A stretch of 64,000 bases of DNA from Viridibacterium silvisoli (GCF_036017035.1 NZ_JAYXHS010000001.1:1612001-1676000); one strand, 5' to 3'; positions 25,728 to 35,052 are shown, counted from the stretch's first letter. Made by a program: numbers and translations. The notes: a model not told the origin generated them from the letters alone.

Positions 25728-26525
25728 ATGTTGCAAACCTCGTCAGTGCCCGCCGTGCCTCGTTCGGCGCGCAAACCCGTCATTCGCAAGCTGTCGGCCT
25801 CGCAGGCTTTCAGCTGGCTGGGCAGTGGCTGGAGTCTCTTCATTGGCCAGCCTGTGCAGTGGGCGCTCATGGCGCTGGCGGTTTTCATCATCATGGCGCT
25901 GGTCTCCACCGTACTTGTGCCGCTGCCCATCATCGGGCCGATGGCGGGGCCGGTGCTGTTCGTGTTGCTCACCGGAGGCATGCTGTCTGCGGCGGAACGC
26001 CAGTCACGGGGCGAAACCGTGCGCTTCCTGCACCTGTTTGATGGTTTCCGCGTCCATGGCGGCAGCCTTGCGCTGGTGGGCGTGCTGTTCAGCATTCCGC
26101 TCGTGCTGATGCTGCTGGTGGTACAGCTGGCCCTCGTCGGCGGCTTGTTGGCCGGCGTGCTGGGTGCCGTGCTGGGGAGTGCGCTGAGCAGCCTGTTGAG
26201 CGCGGCGACGGCCTTCATCTCGGTGCTGGTGACCGGGCTGGGCGTGTCGGTGTTCATCTACCTGTTGATGATCCTGGCCCTGGTGAACGCGCCAGCCCTC
26301 GTCACTTATCGCGCCTTGCCGCCACTGGAGGCACTGGGCCTGTCGCTGAAGGCCAGCCTGCGCAATCTGGGGGCGACCCTGTTGTTTGGCTTGCTGATGT
26401 ACGTGCTGTTTGCCGTATCCCTGATGCCTGCCGGACTGGGCGTGCTGATCTTCATTCCGGTGAGCGTTGGTGCCTTGCGCCAGGCCTGTCTCGACATGTA
26501 CGGCGACGCCGTGCACGAGGTATGA
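25728..26525 (+). CDS. BPSS1780-family membrane protein (first copy)
   Basis: 265-residue protein with six hydrophobic segments and a cytosolic N-terminus (about 35 residues). The segment GPMAGPVLFVLLTGGMLSAAERQSRGE is typical of the family named after Burkholderia BPSS1780. Function unknown. It overlaps the next, related gene by ATGA, so the two are translationally coupled and may form a heteromer. Confidence 0.8.
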   Translation: MLQTSSVPAVPRSARKPVIRKLSASQAFSWLGSGWSLFIGQPVQWALMALAVFIIMALVSTVLVPLPIIGPMAGPVLFVLLTGGMLSAAERQSRGETVRFLHLFDGFRVHGGSLALVGVLFSIPLVLMLLVVQLALVGGLLAGVLGAVLGSALSSLLSAATAFISVLVTGLGVSVFIYLLMILALVNAPALVTYRALPPLEALGLSLKASLRNLGATLLFGLLMYVLFAVSLMPAGLGVLIFIPVSVGALRQACLDMYGDAVHEV

Positions 26526-27373
26526 GCATGCAGGCCAAGCGTTTGCCCGCTGCGCGCGGCTGGTTCTGGTTCGTCGGCGGTCTGAAGCTGTGGCAGCGCA
26601 ACCCGGCCATCGTCGGCCTGGCTGCCATGCTGAGCTTCCTGTTGTCCGGGCTGGTTGGAAGCGTGCCGTGGATCGGTTCGCTGCTGATCTGCCTGATCGG
26701 TCCGTTTCTCGACATTTTCCTGCTGCACGTCTGCCATGCCGTGAGTCTCGAACGGCGGGTCAATCCCAAGGTGTTGACGAGTGGGTTCGTCGCCATCTTC
26801 CAGCGGAACGGCAATGCGCGTGTGAACGGCTTGCTGATCCTGGGAGTGGTGACCTTTGTCGGCCTCATGCTGGGCAAGGGCTTGATGACCCTCGTTGCGG
26901 GCGAGTCGCTGCAGCAGATTGCAGCGAGCAGCGAAGCCGCCAGCGCCACCATGGCCAACGCTGCGGCGGGGGCATCGTTGCCACAGGCGGCGATCGCACC
27001 AGTTGCCTTGCCATTCAATGCCATGCTGGCCCTGCTGTTCAACCTGCTGGGCATTTCGGTGCTGAGCATCGTCATGTGGATCGCGCCAGCCCTGACCGCT
27101 TTCGCCGACGTGCCCCCAGTCAAGTCGCTGTTCTTCAGCGTCATTGCCTGCTGGCGCAACAAGGCGGCCTTTCTCGTTTTCGGCTTGTCGCTGGCGGGGC
27201 TGTCGGTTCCGTTGAGCATCATCATGCTGTTTGGCGGCGTGGGCCAGGCGGTGGCCGTCATGGTGCTGTTCGGTGTCCTCATGCCGGCCTGTCTTGCCAG
27301 CAATTACCTCAGTCTGACCGATATCTTCGGCCCCTTGCAGCAGGCTCCGCGCGCCAACGAGCATGACGCCTGA
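26522..27373 (+). CDS. BPSS1780-family membrane protein (second copy)
   Basis: 283-residue paralogue of the preceding gene, with the same topology: a short N-terminal segment around GLKLWQRNPAIV, then hydrophobic helices in pairs. A low-complexity Ala-rich loop lies near residues 140-165. Function unknown. It overlaps the start region of nadD by up to 11 bases, so the pair heads the nadD operon. Confidence 0.78.
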   Translation: MSMQAKRLPAARGWFWFVGGLKLWQRNPAIVGLAAMLSFLLSGLVGSVPWIGSLLICLIGPFLDIFLLHVCHAVSLERRVNPKVLTSGFVAIFQRNGNARVNGLLILGVVTFVGLMLGKGLMTLVAGESLQQIAASSEAASATMANAAAGASLPQAAIAPVALPFNAMLALLFNLLGISVLSIVMWIAPALTAFADVPPVKSLFFSVIACWRNKAAFLVFGLSLAGLSVPLSIIMLFGGVGQAVAVMVLFGVLMPACLASNYLSLTDIFGPLQQAPRANEHDA

Positions 27374-28049
27374 GATGTCTCCGGACAGGCCGCTGGGGAT
27401 TTTCGGCGGCACCTTCGATCCCATCCACATCGCCCACCTGCGCCTCGCGCAGGAAGCGCTCGACGCGTGCGCGCTGGGCGCCGTGCGTTTCATCCCGGCC
27501 GGCCAGCCGCCGCACCGAGCTCGCCCCGGCGCGACCTCGGCAGACCGGTTGGCCATGGCGCGTCTGGCGCTGGCGGGCAGCGCGCAATTCGAGCTCGACG
27601 AAGCCGAGGTCCTCAGCGATGCGCCGAGCTACACCGTGCCGACGCTGGAACGTCTGCGCGGGCTGTTCGGCCAGGAGCGCCCCTTGGTGTTGCTGCTGGG
27701 CGTCGACGCTTTTCTCGGCCTGCCGGGCTGGCATCGCTGGCGTGAACTGTTCGATCTGGCGCATATCGCCGTGGCGACGCGCCCCGGCCATGTGATGGAT
27801 TTCACGTCAGGCGCTGCAAAAAGCGATGCTGGCCGGGCGGCCCTGGAGGAGGAGTTCGCTGCCCGCCAGGCGCCCTCGCCAGATGCGCTCTCAGCCACGC
27901 CAGCCGGGCGTATCAGCCATTTCGAGATGACCCCGCTGGAGATTTCCGCGACGGCCATCCGCGCCGTTCTGGCGGCCGGCAGGAGCCCGCGCTTCTTGGT
28001 GCCAGACGGCGTTCTCGACTATATTGAAGCGCAAAGGCTTTACATTTGA
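27363..28049 (+). CDS. nadD: Nicotinate-nucleotide adenylyltransferase
   Basis: 228-residue nucleotidyltransferase joining nicotinate mononucleotide and ATP to deamido-NAD. The signature GGTFDPIHIAHLRLA is at residues 15-29 and the C-terminal ISATAIR motif is present. Two starts are possible: ATG 27363, overlapping the previous gene by 11 bases, or ATG 27375, just after its stop. Start of the conserved nadD-rsfS-rlmH-maf series. Confidence 0.96.
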   Translation: MTPEMSPDRPLGIFGGTFDPIHIAHLRLAQEALDACALGAVRFIPAGQPPHRARPGATSADRLAMARLALAGSAQFELDEAEVLSDAPSYTVPTLERLRGLFGQERPLVLLLGVDAFLGLPGWHRWRELFDLAHIAVATRPGHVMDFTSGAAKSDAGRAALEEEFAARQAPSPDALSATPAGRISHFEMTPLEISATAIRAVLAAGRSPRFLVPDGVLDYIEAQRLYI

Positions 28050-28114
28050 AGGCGTAGCCGCCCTCCCGGCGGGCCCCGCTCACCTCCCCTAAATTCAGGA
28101 AAACAGACCTCCGC

Positions 28115-28513
28115 ATGGATATTCGCAAGCTGCAGAAAATCGTTGTCGACGCCCTTGAAGACATCAAGGCCAAGGACATCGAAGTCATCAACGTCACCAA
28201 GCTCACCTCTCTTTTTGATCGTGTCGTGATCGCCAGTGGTGATTCCAACCGGCAGACACGCGCCCTCGCGCGTCACGTCGCGGAGAAGGTCAAGGAAGCA
28301 GGCGGTGAAATCATCAGCATCGAAGGCGAGCAGACCGGTGAATGGGTGCTGGTCGATGCGGGCGATGTCGTCATCCACATCATGCAGCCCGCAGTACGCA
28401 GCTACTACAACCTCGAAGAGCTGTGGATTGCGACGCCGGCAGCACGTCGCAAGTTGATGGCCGAGCACGAAGCCGATCACTCGGCAGATGCTCGCGCTTC
28501 GCGCGCAGCCTGA
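28115..28513 (+). CDS. rsfS: Ribosome silencing factor RsfS
   Basis: 132-residue Iojap/RsfS protein that binds ribosomal protein uL14 and blocks subunit joining during starvation. The family core (SLFDRVVIASGDSNRQTRA, then GEQTGEWVLVDAGDVVIHI) is complete; the C-terminus has a short extra charged tail. AGGAAA lies upstream of ATG 28115. It sits between nadD and rlmH, as in many bacteria. Confidence 0.96.
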   Translation: MDIRKLQKIVVDALEDIKAKDIEVINVTKLTSLFDRVVIASGDSNRQTRALARHVAEKVKEAGGEIISIEGEQTGEWVLVDAGDVVIHIMQPAVRSYYNLEELWIATPAARRKLMAEHEADHSADARASRAA

Positions 28514-28529
28514 AACAGGCTCGGCGGAT

Positions 28530-29000
28530 TTGAAGCTGTACGTCGCCGCAGTCGGCACGAAAATGCCCGGCTGGGTTGAGGCCGGCTTCGAGGAATATGC
28601 CAAACGATTTCCGCGTGATTGCTCGCTCGAGCTGATCGAGGTGCGCGCCGAGCCGCGCACCACTGGCAAGACCCCTGCCGCAATGATGGAACTCGAAGCC
28701 ACGCGCTTGCGCCAGGCCATCCCGCCACGCACACGTCTCGTGGTGCTCGACGAGCGCGGCGAAGACATGACCTCGCGCAAGCTTTCCGAGCGTCTGCAGA
28801 AGTGGCAGGACGGTGGCGACGACGTGGCCTTCGTCATCGGCGGTCCTGACGGACTTGCGCCGGCCTTGAAGCAGGGCGCCCATGAGAGCATGCGTCTCTC
28901 CAGCCTGACCTTGCCGCATGCCATGGTGCGTGTCATGCTCGCAGAAGCGCTCTACCGTGCGTGGAGCCTGCTGAACAACCATCCTTATCACCGCGACTGA
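28530..29000 (+). CDS. rlmH: 23S rRNA m3-pseudouridine-1915 methyltransferase
   Basis: 156-residue SPOUT methyltransferase. The VAAVGTKMP N-terminus, FVIGGPDGLAP knot motif and the terminal YRAWSLLNNHPYHRD are all characteristic. The start is placed at TTG 28530, which gives the standard length and begins at the family's first strand; an in-frame ATG at 28488 would add 14 residues that overlap rsfS. SAM-dependent, acting on assembled 70S ribosomes. Confidence 0.95.
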   Translation: MKLYVAAVGTKMPGWVEAGFEEYAKRFPRDCSLELIEVRAEPRTTGKTPAAMMELEATRLRQAIPPRTRLVVLDERGEDMTSRKLSERLQKWQDGGDDVAFVIGGPDGLAPALKQGAHESMRLSSLTLPHAMVRVMLAEALYRAWSLLNNHPYHRD

Positions 29001-29036
29001 GGCGGCTGCCCCGGTCGCACGAATTTCCGACCGAAC

Positions 29037-29660
29037 ATGGCATCCGACACCTCACTGCCGCGTATCTATCTGGCATCCACAAGCCCACGCCGCCGCGAAC
29101 TCCTGCACCAGATCGGTATCGACTTCGATACCTTGTTCTTCCGCGTGCCGCCACGTGAAGACGACGATATTTCCGAAGCCATCATCGGCAATGAATCCGC
29201 CGTCGAGTACGTCACCCGCGTCGCTGCCGCCAAGGCCGAGGGCGCAATGCGCCGCATCGTGTGGCGCAAGCTGCGCCGCCAGGCCGTGTTGTCGGCAGAT
29301 ACCACGCTGGAGGTCGACGGTGAAATCATCGGCAAGCCGGACAACGCCGAGCATGCCGTTCAGATACTGCGAAAACTATCTGGCCGTGAGCATCGCGTTC
29401 TGACCGCGGTGGCCTTGGCCAACGATGATGTGCTCAAGCAGCGCCTGTCGATCAGCACCGTGCGCATGCGCGAGCTCTCTGATCAGGACATTGCGGCCTA
29501 CGTCGAGAGTGGCGAGCCATTCGGCAAGGCTGGCGCCTACGGCATCCAGGGCCGCGCCGCCGCCTTCATTTCGGAGATCCACGGTTCGTACTCCGGCATC
29601 ATGGGTTTGCCGCTGTTCGAGACGGCCGAATTGCTGCGCGAGTTCAGCCAGGAGTCATGA
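29037..29660 (+). CDS. maf: Maf-type nucleoside triphosphate pyrophosphatase
   Basis: 207-residue Maf/YhdE protein that hydrolyses dTTP, UTP or modified NTPs. The opening IYLASTSPRRRELL motif, LSADTTLEVDGEIIGKP and the SYSGIMGLPLFE segment near the end are conserved. Length is normal. In many betaproteobacteria rng (RNase G) comes next; here a small membrane protein follows. Confidence 0.94.
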   Translation: MASDTSLPRIYLASTSPRRRELLHQIGIDFDTLFFRVPPREDDDISEAIIGNESAVEYVTRVAAAKAEGAMRRIVWRKLRRQAVLSADTTLEVDGEIIGKPDNAEHAVQILRKLSGREHRVLTAVALANDDVLKQRLSISTVRMRELSDQDIAAYVESGEPFGKAGAYGIQGRAAAFISEIHGSYSGIMGLPLFETAELLREFSQES

Positions 29661-29681
29661 CAGGGCCTGCCCGCAGCGAAC

Positions 29682-30011
29682 ATGGATACACATGAGCTGA
29701 AGAGCAATACTGTTGCATTCCTGGGTTTTGCCATCGCAGTACCCATTGCGGCGATGGGCATATTCAATCTCACCCCGAGAACGGCCACGGGTGGGGCGAT
29801 GCTGCTTGTTTCGGGATTCGTTGCCGGCATTGGCTTGTGGTTTGTCTCCTTGCCGATCAACTGGCTGGGGCGGCAAATTCGATCCCGACTGCTTTGCAAT
29901 GCGCTGAGTGCAGTGATACTGGTCGTGTTTGGTATCGCCTGCTTTGGGGTGGTGCTCCACTTCTTGCCGTTTTTATCCGAGCATTTCTATTTCAGACGCT
30001 TCTGGAGTTAA
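29682..30011 (+). CDS. Small membrane protein, 109 aa
   Basis: Three hydrophobic segments (about residues 10-30, 38-60 and 72-98) and no recognised family. ATG 29682 is 21 bases after maf. The codon use is less GC-biased than in the neighbours. The last four bases overlap the end of the convergent VanZ-like gene. Function unknown. Confidence 0.6.
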   Translation: MDTHELKSNTVAFLGFAIAVPIAAMGIFNLTPRTATGGAMLLVSGFVAGIGLWFVSLPINWLGRQIRSRLLCNALSAVILVVFGIACFGVVLHFLPFLSEHFYFRRFWS

Positions 30012-31063
30012 CGCCGCGACACCAGCGCCGCATTCGCCGACAGGTAGATCAGCGCCAGGAAGGGCCACAGGAAATCGGCCAGCCGAGTCAGGCCGTGGAA
30101 GTTGAGGAAGTGGCTTTCGTGAATGAGCCGCATCGAGGCCAGCTCGAAGGGATTTTCCGGGGCGATGTTGACCAGCACCGTGCATAGCAGGATGGCGAGG
30201 CAGGCGAGGCTGTGCTGCAGCCAGCCGGGTAGCCGCCAGGCCACGATGAGTGCCGTAACGCCGACCAGCAAGCCACGCAAGGCCCCCGGCGTCGCCCATT
30301 GCCAGGGCGCGGGCGGCACGATGAAGATGTAGTCGGCCAGGGAGCGTACGGCCAGGCCGCCAAGCAGCACCAACATCACCACGACACCACTCGGTTCCTG
30401 CATGCAGCGCCGCAACAGCAGGCCGAGGGCAATCACGTTCAGTGACACGATGAGGGTTTCGATGACGACGAAACGTCGCGCCGAAAACATGATGGCGGCC
30501 GGCAGGTCGAACAGCGGTCGCATGTCGCCGGTACCGAACAAGGTGCTGGTCGGTTCCAGCTGGGTCAGCCACCACAGTGCAATGAGCACCATGCCGACTT
30601 CGCCGATGTGGCCGGGCAGGATGCGGCGCCGGCGCCAGCTGGCCAGCGCGCCGCTGTAGTCGAAGAGGTTGCCCCAATACAGACCTGCGAGCCCTCCAAG
30701 CAGGCCGCCAAACGTGTTGGTGGCGAGGTCCACGTTCGAGGCCACGCGTGTCGGCAGGTAGTTCTGCACGAACTCCAGCGAGCCGCTGAGCAAGGCGCAG
30801 AGCAGGATGGTCGACATGAGCACGATGCGTTTGTCGCTGCCATGCCAGAACGAGGCTGCCAGCATGAAGCCCAGTGGTACGAAGCCCAGCGCATTGAGCC
30901 ACAGGTCGGCGAAAGTGTTGTAGCGCGGCAGTGGCGCGACGAGAAAAGCGAACGGGCTGATGCCCGTGTCGCGCCAGCCGGAGAAGGGGTGCAGGCACGC
31001 ATAGGCCGTCAGCAGCGCATAGGCCAGGGCCAGATAACGAGGTAGCCGACGGTCGTGCTGCAT
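30008..31063 (-). CDS. VanZ-like family membrane protein
   Basis: 351 residues and about nine hydrophobic segments. The N-terminal 150 residues match the VanZ-like domain: a short helix, then NALGFVPLGFMLA, a Glu in GSLEFVQNYLP and the DLATNTFGGLLGG motif. The rest is a second set of helices often seen in longer proteobacterial VanZ proteins. Physiological role unknown; the teicoplanin-resistance name comes from the founding member only. Confidence 0.82.
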   Translation of the reverse strand: MQHDRRLPRYLALAYALLTAYACLHPFSGWRDTGISPFAFLVAPLPRYNTFADLWLNALGFVPLGFMLAASFWHGSDKRIVLMSTILLCALLSGSLEFVQNYLPTRVASNVDLATNTFGGLLGGLAGLYWGNLFDYSGALASWRRRRILPGHIGEVGMVLIALWWLTQLEPTSTLFGTGDMRPLFDLPAAIMFSARRFVVIETLIVSLNVIALGLLLRRCMQEPSGVVVMLVLLGGLAVRSLADYIFIVPPAPWQWATPGALRGLLVGVTALIVAWRLPGWLQHSLACLAILLCTVLVNIAPENPFELASMRLIHESHFLNFHGLTRLADFLWPFLALIYLSANAALVSRR

Positions 31064-31096
31064 GCGCGCCTACCGGGTGTGGCCCGGCATCATGGC

Positions 31097-31125
31097 GCTT
31101 TGACAGGGGGCGTCCCTGTCAAAGC
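31097..31125. repeat. Perfect 12-bp inverted repeat
   Basis: GCTTTGACAGGG, 5-base loop, CCCTGTCAAAGC, between the symporter stop and the VanZ-like start on the minus strand. There is no T run, so it is either a Rho-dependent-type end structure or a small repeat. The rest of this 131-base gap shows nothing else. Confidence 0.7.
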
Positions 31126-31194
31126 CGCTGAGCCTTGATTCGCACCCCGGACGTCGCGAGCGCAATCGAGTATGTGTCGGCAGACCCGCTACGC

Positions 31195-32733
31195 TCATAC
31201 GCCGCCGCTATGGCCAGCGGCCGGCCCACCAGCTGCGGGGCTGACGTGAGCAAGCGGGCGATCACCGACGTGATGGGGCGTCTGGCCGCTTGGCGGCTGC
31301 GGAATCGGTGGCGTGCGCATGACTTGCGGCAGCAGCGAAAACAGGATGAAGCTCGTGAGCGAGACGAGGAAGCCGACGAAATGCGGCAGCCAGACCTCGG
31401 TCCATGCGGGTGCTGTGGCCTCCAGCGAGAGCCAGGTCGTGAGCCCCAGCAACATCGATGTGATGGCGCCTTGCGTGGTCGCGCGCTTCCAGTAGACGCC
31501 CATCACCAGCGGCACGAAGGCCGCCACCAGCGTGACCTTGTAGGCGTTCTCGACCAGGCCGTAGATCGACAGTTTCGAGTTCATCGCGATATAGGTGACC
31601 ACGCAGGTGAAGACCAGCACGACGCCTTGCATGCAGCGCAGGAATTGCTTGTCTGTCATGCCCGGTTTCCAGGCCTTGAGAATGGGGCGCAGCAGGTTTT
31701 CCGAGAAAGTCACTGACGGTGCAAGCAGCGTCGCCGACGCGCAGCTCTTGATGGCCGAGAGCAAGGCGCCGAAGAACATGATCTGCGCGATCAGAGGCAC
31801 CTTCTGCAACACGAGCTGCGGCAGGATCAGTTGCGAGTCCGTATCGATGTACCGGGCGACCAGTTCGGGCGCGATGAGGGTCGCGCAGTAGGCGAGGAAC
31901 ATCGGGATGAAGGCGAAGCAGAAGTACAGCGAACCGCCCAGAACCGAGGCCCACACGGCCGTGAATTCGTTCTTCGACGACTGCACGCGCTGGAACACGT
32001 CCTGCTGCGGGATGGAGCCCAGCATCATCGTCACGGCAGTGCCGGCAAAGAGCACGATTTCGTTGAGATTGAGCCCTGGCCAGAACTTGAACTTGCCAGC
32101 GGCCTCGGCATGCGCAAGGACGGCGCCGACACCGCCTGCGCTGCCACTTACATCCCAGCCGATGTAGAGCAGGCCGATGACGATGACGATCATCTGCAGG
32201 AAGTCGGTAATCGCGACGGCCCACATGCCGCCGAACAGGGTGTAGATCAGCACCGAACCGGCGCCCAGCATCATCCCGGTTTCCTGCGATACGCCACCAT
32301 CGGACAGCACGAAGAATACGAGCCCCAGCGCCTTGATCTGCGCCGCGACCCAGCCGAGATAGGAAATGACGATGGCAACTGTGGTGACCAGCTCGACCGT
32401 GCGGCCGAACCGCAGACGGTAGTAGTCACCAATGGTCAGCAAGTTGAGGCGATAGAGTGGCTTCGCGAAAAACAAGCCAACGAAAATCAGACACAGCGAT
32501 GAGCCGAAAGGATCTGCGACGACGCCGCCGAGACCGTCCTTGAGGAAGGTGGCGGGGATGCCCAGTACTGTCTCGGAACCGAACCAGGTCGCGAACACTG
32601 TCGCGGTGACGACGTAGAACGGCAGCGAGCGGCCGGCGACGGCGTAGTCCGTGGTGGTCTTGACGCGCAGCGCGGCATAGAGGCCGATGCCGATCGAGAC
32701 CAACCAGTAAATGATGACGAAGGTGAGCAGCAT
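31195..32733 (-). CDS. Sodium:solute symporter family protein
   Basis: 512 residues, about 13 membrane helices, of the SSS family (PutP/PanF-like). Conserved runs include TTDYAVAGRSLPFY near the N-terminus, an unwound-helix segment ATWFGSETVLG and GSIPQQDVFQR in the middle. The substrate is not clear; proline, pantothenate or other carboxylates are all possible. The C-terminal 40 residues are a Pro/His/Gly-rich, probably disordered tail. Gene stands alone on the minus strand. Confidence 0.9.
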   Translation of the reverse strand: MLLTFVIIYWLVSIGIGLYAALRVKTTTDYAVAGRSLPFYVVTATVFATWFGSETVLGIPATFLKDGLGGVVADPFGSSLCLIFVGLFFAKPLYRLNLLTIGDYYRLRFGRTVELVTTVAIVISYLGWVAAQIKALGLVFFVLSDGGVSQETGMMLGAGSVLIYTLFGGMWAVAITDFLQMIVIVIGLLYIGWDVSGSAGGVGAVLAHAEAAGKFKFWPGLNLNEIVLFAGTAVTMMLGSIPQQDVFQRVQSSKNEFTAVWASVLGGSLYFCFAFIPMFLAYCATLIAPELVARYIDTDSQLILPQLVLQKVPLIAQIMFFGALLSAIKSCASATLLAPSVTFSENLLRPILKAWKPGMTDKQFLRCMQGVVLVFTCVVTYIAMNSKLSIYGLVENAYKVTLVAAFVPLVMGVYWKRATTQGAITSMLLGLTTWLSLEATAPAWTEVWLPHFVGFLVSLTSFILFSLLPQVMRTPPIPQPPSGQTPHHVGDRPLAHVSPAAGGPAAGHSGGV

Positions 32734-32796
32734 TGAACGACCCCGAAAAGTGCTGGAATTATTATCGGCGGATTATACCTATGGCTGCCAAGCGCC

Positions 32797-33288
32797 TCAT
32801 GCGGGCTTTGTGCCGGCCTGTTGCGCGGCTTCGGCTGCCAGCTTCTGCATTTCGTTGACGAAATCGGGGTCTTCGCCGTGCAGCAGGCCGGGCAGGGCGG
32901 CGCGGAAATCGGCGCGCTCGCACCACTCGCGCATGAAGTCTTCCCACGAGCGCCACATGCGCAACTGCTTGCGATCCATATCGTCCTCGTAGACCAGCAG
33001 ATAGGCGCGCTCGAACAGGCTGACGAGGATGGAGTAGAGGGCGAGGCGCCGGTCCAGCTGTTCCTCGGTGAGGTCGGTGGCGACGCTCGAGCGCAGCTTC
33101 AGATCGGAGTTCTGCAACACCAGCTCCATGAAGCGCGAGTAGTCGTCGGAGAGCTTGAGATAGATCTCCTCTTCCTCATTGGCGCGCTCGCGGCGCTGCT
33201 CGAAGATGAAGACCGCGATGGCAAAGGGCAGTGCGACGATCGTGATGATGAAGCTCGCCAGCTCCATCCAGTCCTTGAATTCGTTCAT
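32797..33288 (-). CDS. Membrane-anchored protein of unknown function
   Basis: 163 residues. One hydrophobic segment near the N-terminus (about residues 11-30, FIITIVALPFAIAVFIF), then a charged, acidic cytosolic domain rich in helix formers. ATG 33288 is chosen because the hydrophobic helix follows directly; the upstream open frame (to 33369) has no such pattern. It lies 63 bases upstream of the symporter on the same strand. No recognised motif. Confidence 0.68.
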   Translation of the reverse strand: MNEFKDWMELASFIITIVALPFAIAVFIFEQRRERANEEEEIYLKLSDDYSRFMELVLQNSDLKLRSSVATDLTEEQLDRRLALYSILVSLFERAYLLVYEDDMDRKQLRMWRSWEDFMREWCERADFRAALPGLLHGEDPDFVNEMQKLAAEAAQQAGTKPA

Positions 33289-33432
33289 GGCCTGTTGTCT
33301 TGCATGCTGCGGCGGGTGCCGCTGGGAGAAACAGTATCCCCGATGTCGTGCAGGACGAGAAATCGGCACCGTGCCGGAAAAGAAAACACCCGCACGCGGC
33401 GGGTGTGGGTGATGGCTGGCGCCGGCGGCGCT

Positions 33433-35052
33433 TTACAGGCGGTAGCTGGCGACCACCTTCTGCATGGTGTTGGCCAGTGCGTCCAGCTCGCGCGCTGATT
33501 GCGCACTCTGGCGCGCCGCGGCATTGCTTTCCTCGGCCATCTGCGCGATGCGCTCCACCTGTTGCGCAATGCTGGTGCTGGCCGAGCTCTGTTCGCGGAT
33601 CGCATGGGTGATCTCGCTGACCATCTCGACTGCGCTCTCGCTGCTCTCGCCGATCTGGCGAATCGCACTATTGGCTTCAGCCGCACGTGCGACGCCTGCC
33701 GAGACGCGTTCGACGGCTTGCTCCATGCTCTCCACGGCGTTGCGTGCACTGCCGCGCACGGTGTCGACCATGGACGAGATTTCATGCGTGGATGCGGCCG
33801 TGCGTTCGGCCAGCTTGCGCACCTCGTCGGCCACCACCGCAAAGCCGCGGCCTTGTTCGCCAGCGCGTGCCGCTTCGATGGCAGCGTTGAGCGCCAGCAG
33901 ATTCGTTTGATCGGCCACTTCGCGGATGACGGCGACCACCGAGGAGATGCGATCGCTCTGCTCTTCGAGCTCGCGGATGCGGCCCGAAGCGGCATTCACC
34001 GTGTCGGCAATTTCGTTGATGTCGTGCACTGTCTGGCCGATGACTGTGGTGCCCGCCTCGGCAAGCTGGCCCGAACGCGTCGACTCGGCATTGGCTTCGC
34101 TGGCGCGGTCGCCCACGTGCGTGATGCTGACCGTCAGTTCTTCGATGGAGGCGGCCATGTTCGACGCAGATGCGCTTTGCTGGTCGGAGGCGCTGGCAAC
34201 CTGATCCGATGACGTGGCCATATGTGTTGACGCGATGGAGAGCTTCTGCGCGCCCTCGGCAATCGTCTTCAGATTGCCCTGCAGCTTTGCCAGCAGGCGA
34301 TTGAGCAAGCCGGCCATGACGCCTATCTCGTCATTGCTGTGGATCTCGGCACGTGCCGTGAAGTCCTGCTGGTTTTCGATACGCGTGATGAGTGCCTGCA
34401 TGCTGCCCAGTGCCGTGCGGATGCTGCGCGTCATGAACAAGCCGATCAGGCTGACGGCAATCAGGCCGAGTGTGACGGCACCGAGGGCCAGAAAACGTGC
34501 GTTGCGTGCAAAGCTGGCCGAGGTCTCGGCCTCGCGCCGCGTGATCTCGTAGTTGTATTCGACGTGCGCCTTGATGGCGTCGGCCAGCTTGTTGGCGAGC
34601 GGCGTCAGGTCGGATTCGATCAGGGCGCGCATGCCCTCCGCATCGCTGCTCTTCGACAGGCGCAGTGCCTTGGCCACGCCGGCGCGATAAATCATCATCG
34701 CCATCTTGTCGTCTTCGAGCAGCTGCTTGTCCTTGTCGTCGTCGAGCAGGGCTTCGTAATCCTTGGTGTGCTTCTCGAACTCACGGCGTTGCTCCGTGAT
34801 CCGGCTCTCGATGTCGTTCTTCACCGACTCGGTCGAGGTCAGCGCCAGCGCCAGTACGTTGATGCGTGTCTCGTCGACGGCTTTGCTCATTTTCTCGAGC
34901 ACCGTGATCGACGGAATCGTATTGGCGTTGACGTTGTTGAGGGCCTTTTCCAGGCGAGCTGTGCCTATCAATCCAGCCGCGCCGACCACCAGCAGGGCCG
35001 CAGCCGAGCCGACCACCATGATGGTCAGCTTCTTCGCAATCGTGAGGCTCAT
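33433..35052 (-). CDS. Methyl-accepting chemotaxis protein (tandem copy A)
   Basis: 539 residues. First membrane helix at residues about 10-32, a helical periplasmic domain of four-helix-bundle (4HB_MCP) type, second helix near 190-210, HAMP, and a cytoplasmic signalling hairpin whose tip DQTNLLALNAAIEAARAGEQ (near residue 374) is fully conserved. There is no C-terminal NWETF pentapeptide, so CheR/CheB docking is not expected there. ATG 35052 has GGAGA seven bases before it. Paralogue of the next gene upstream. Ligand unknown; no che genes nearby. Confidence 0.93.
   Translation of the reverse strand: MSLTIAKKLTIMVVGSAAALLVVGAAGLIGTARLEKALNNVNANTIPSITVLEKMSKAVDETRINVLALALTSTESVKNDIESRITEQRREFEKHTKDYEALLDDDKDKQLLEDDKMAMMIYRAGVAKALRLSKSSDAEGMRALIESDLTPLANKLADAIKAHVEYNYEITRREAETSASFARNARFLALGAVTLGLIAVSLIGLFMTRSIRTALGSMQALITRIENQQDFTARAEIHSNDEIGVMAGLLNRLLAKLQGNLKTIAEGAQKLSIASTHMATSSDQVASASDQQSASASNMAASIEELTVSITHVGDRASEANAESTRSGQLAEAGTTVIGQTVHDINEIADTVNAASGRIRELEEQSDRISSVVAVIREVADQTNLLALNAAIEAARAGEQGRGFAVVADEVRKLAERTAASTHEISSMVDTVRGSARNAVESMEQAVERVSAGVARAAEANSAIRQIGESSESAVEMVSEITHAIREQSSASTSIAQQVERIAQMAEESNAAARQSAQSARELDALANTMQKVVASYRL

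Noticed and set aside
28488..28529. ATG 28488 as rlmH start
   Set aside because: Adds 14 residues overlapping rsfS; TTG 28530 gives the family length and N-terminus.
31064..31194. Possible tRNA between the VanZ-like and symporter genes
   Set aside because: Only a 12-bp hairpin; no cloverleaf, anticodon arm or T-loop sequence.
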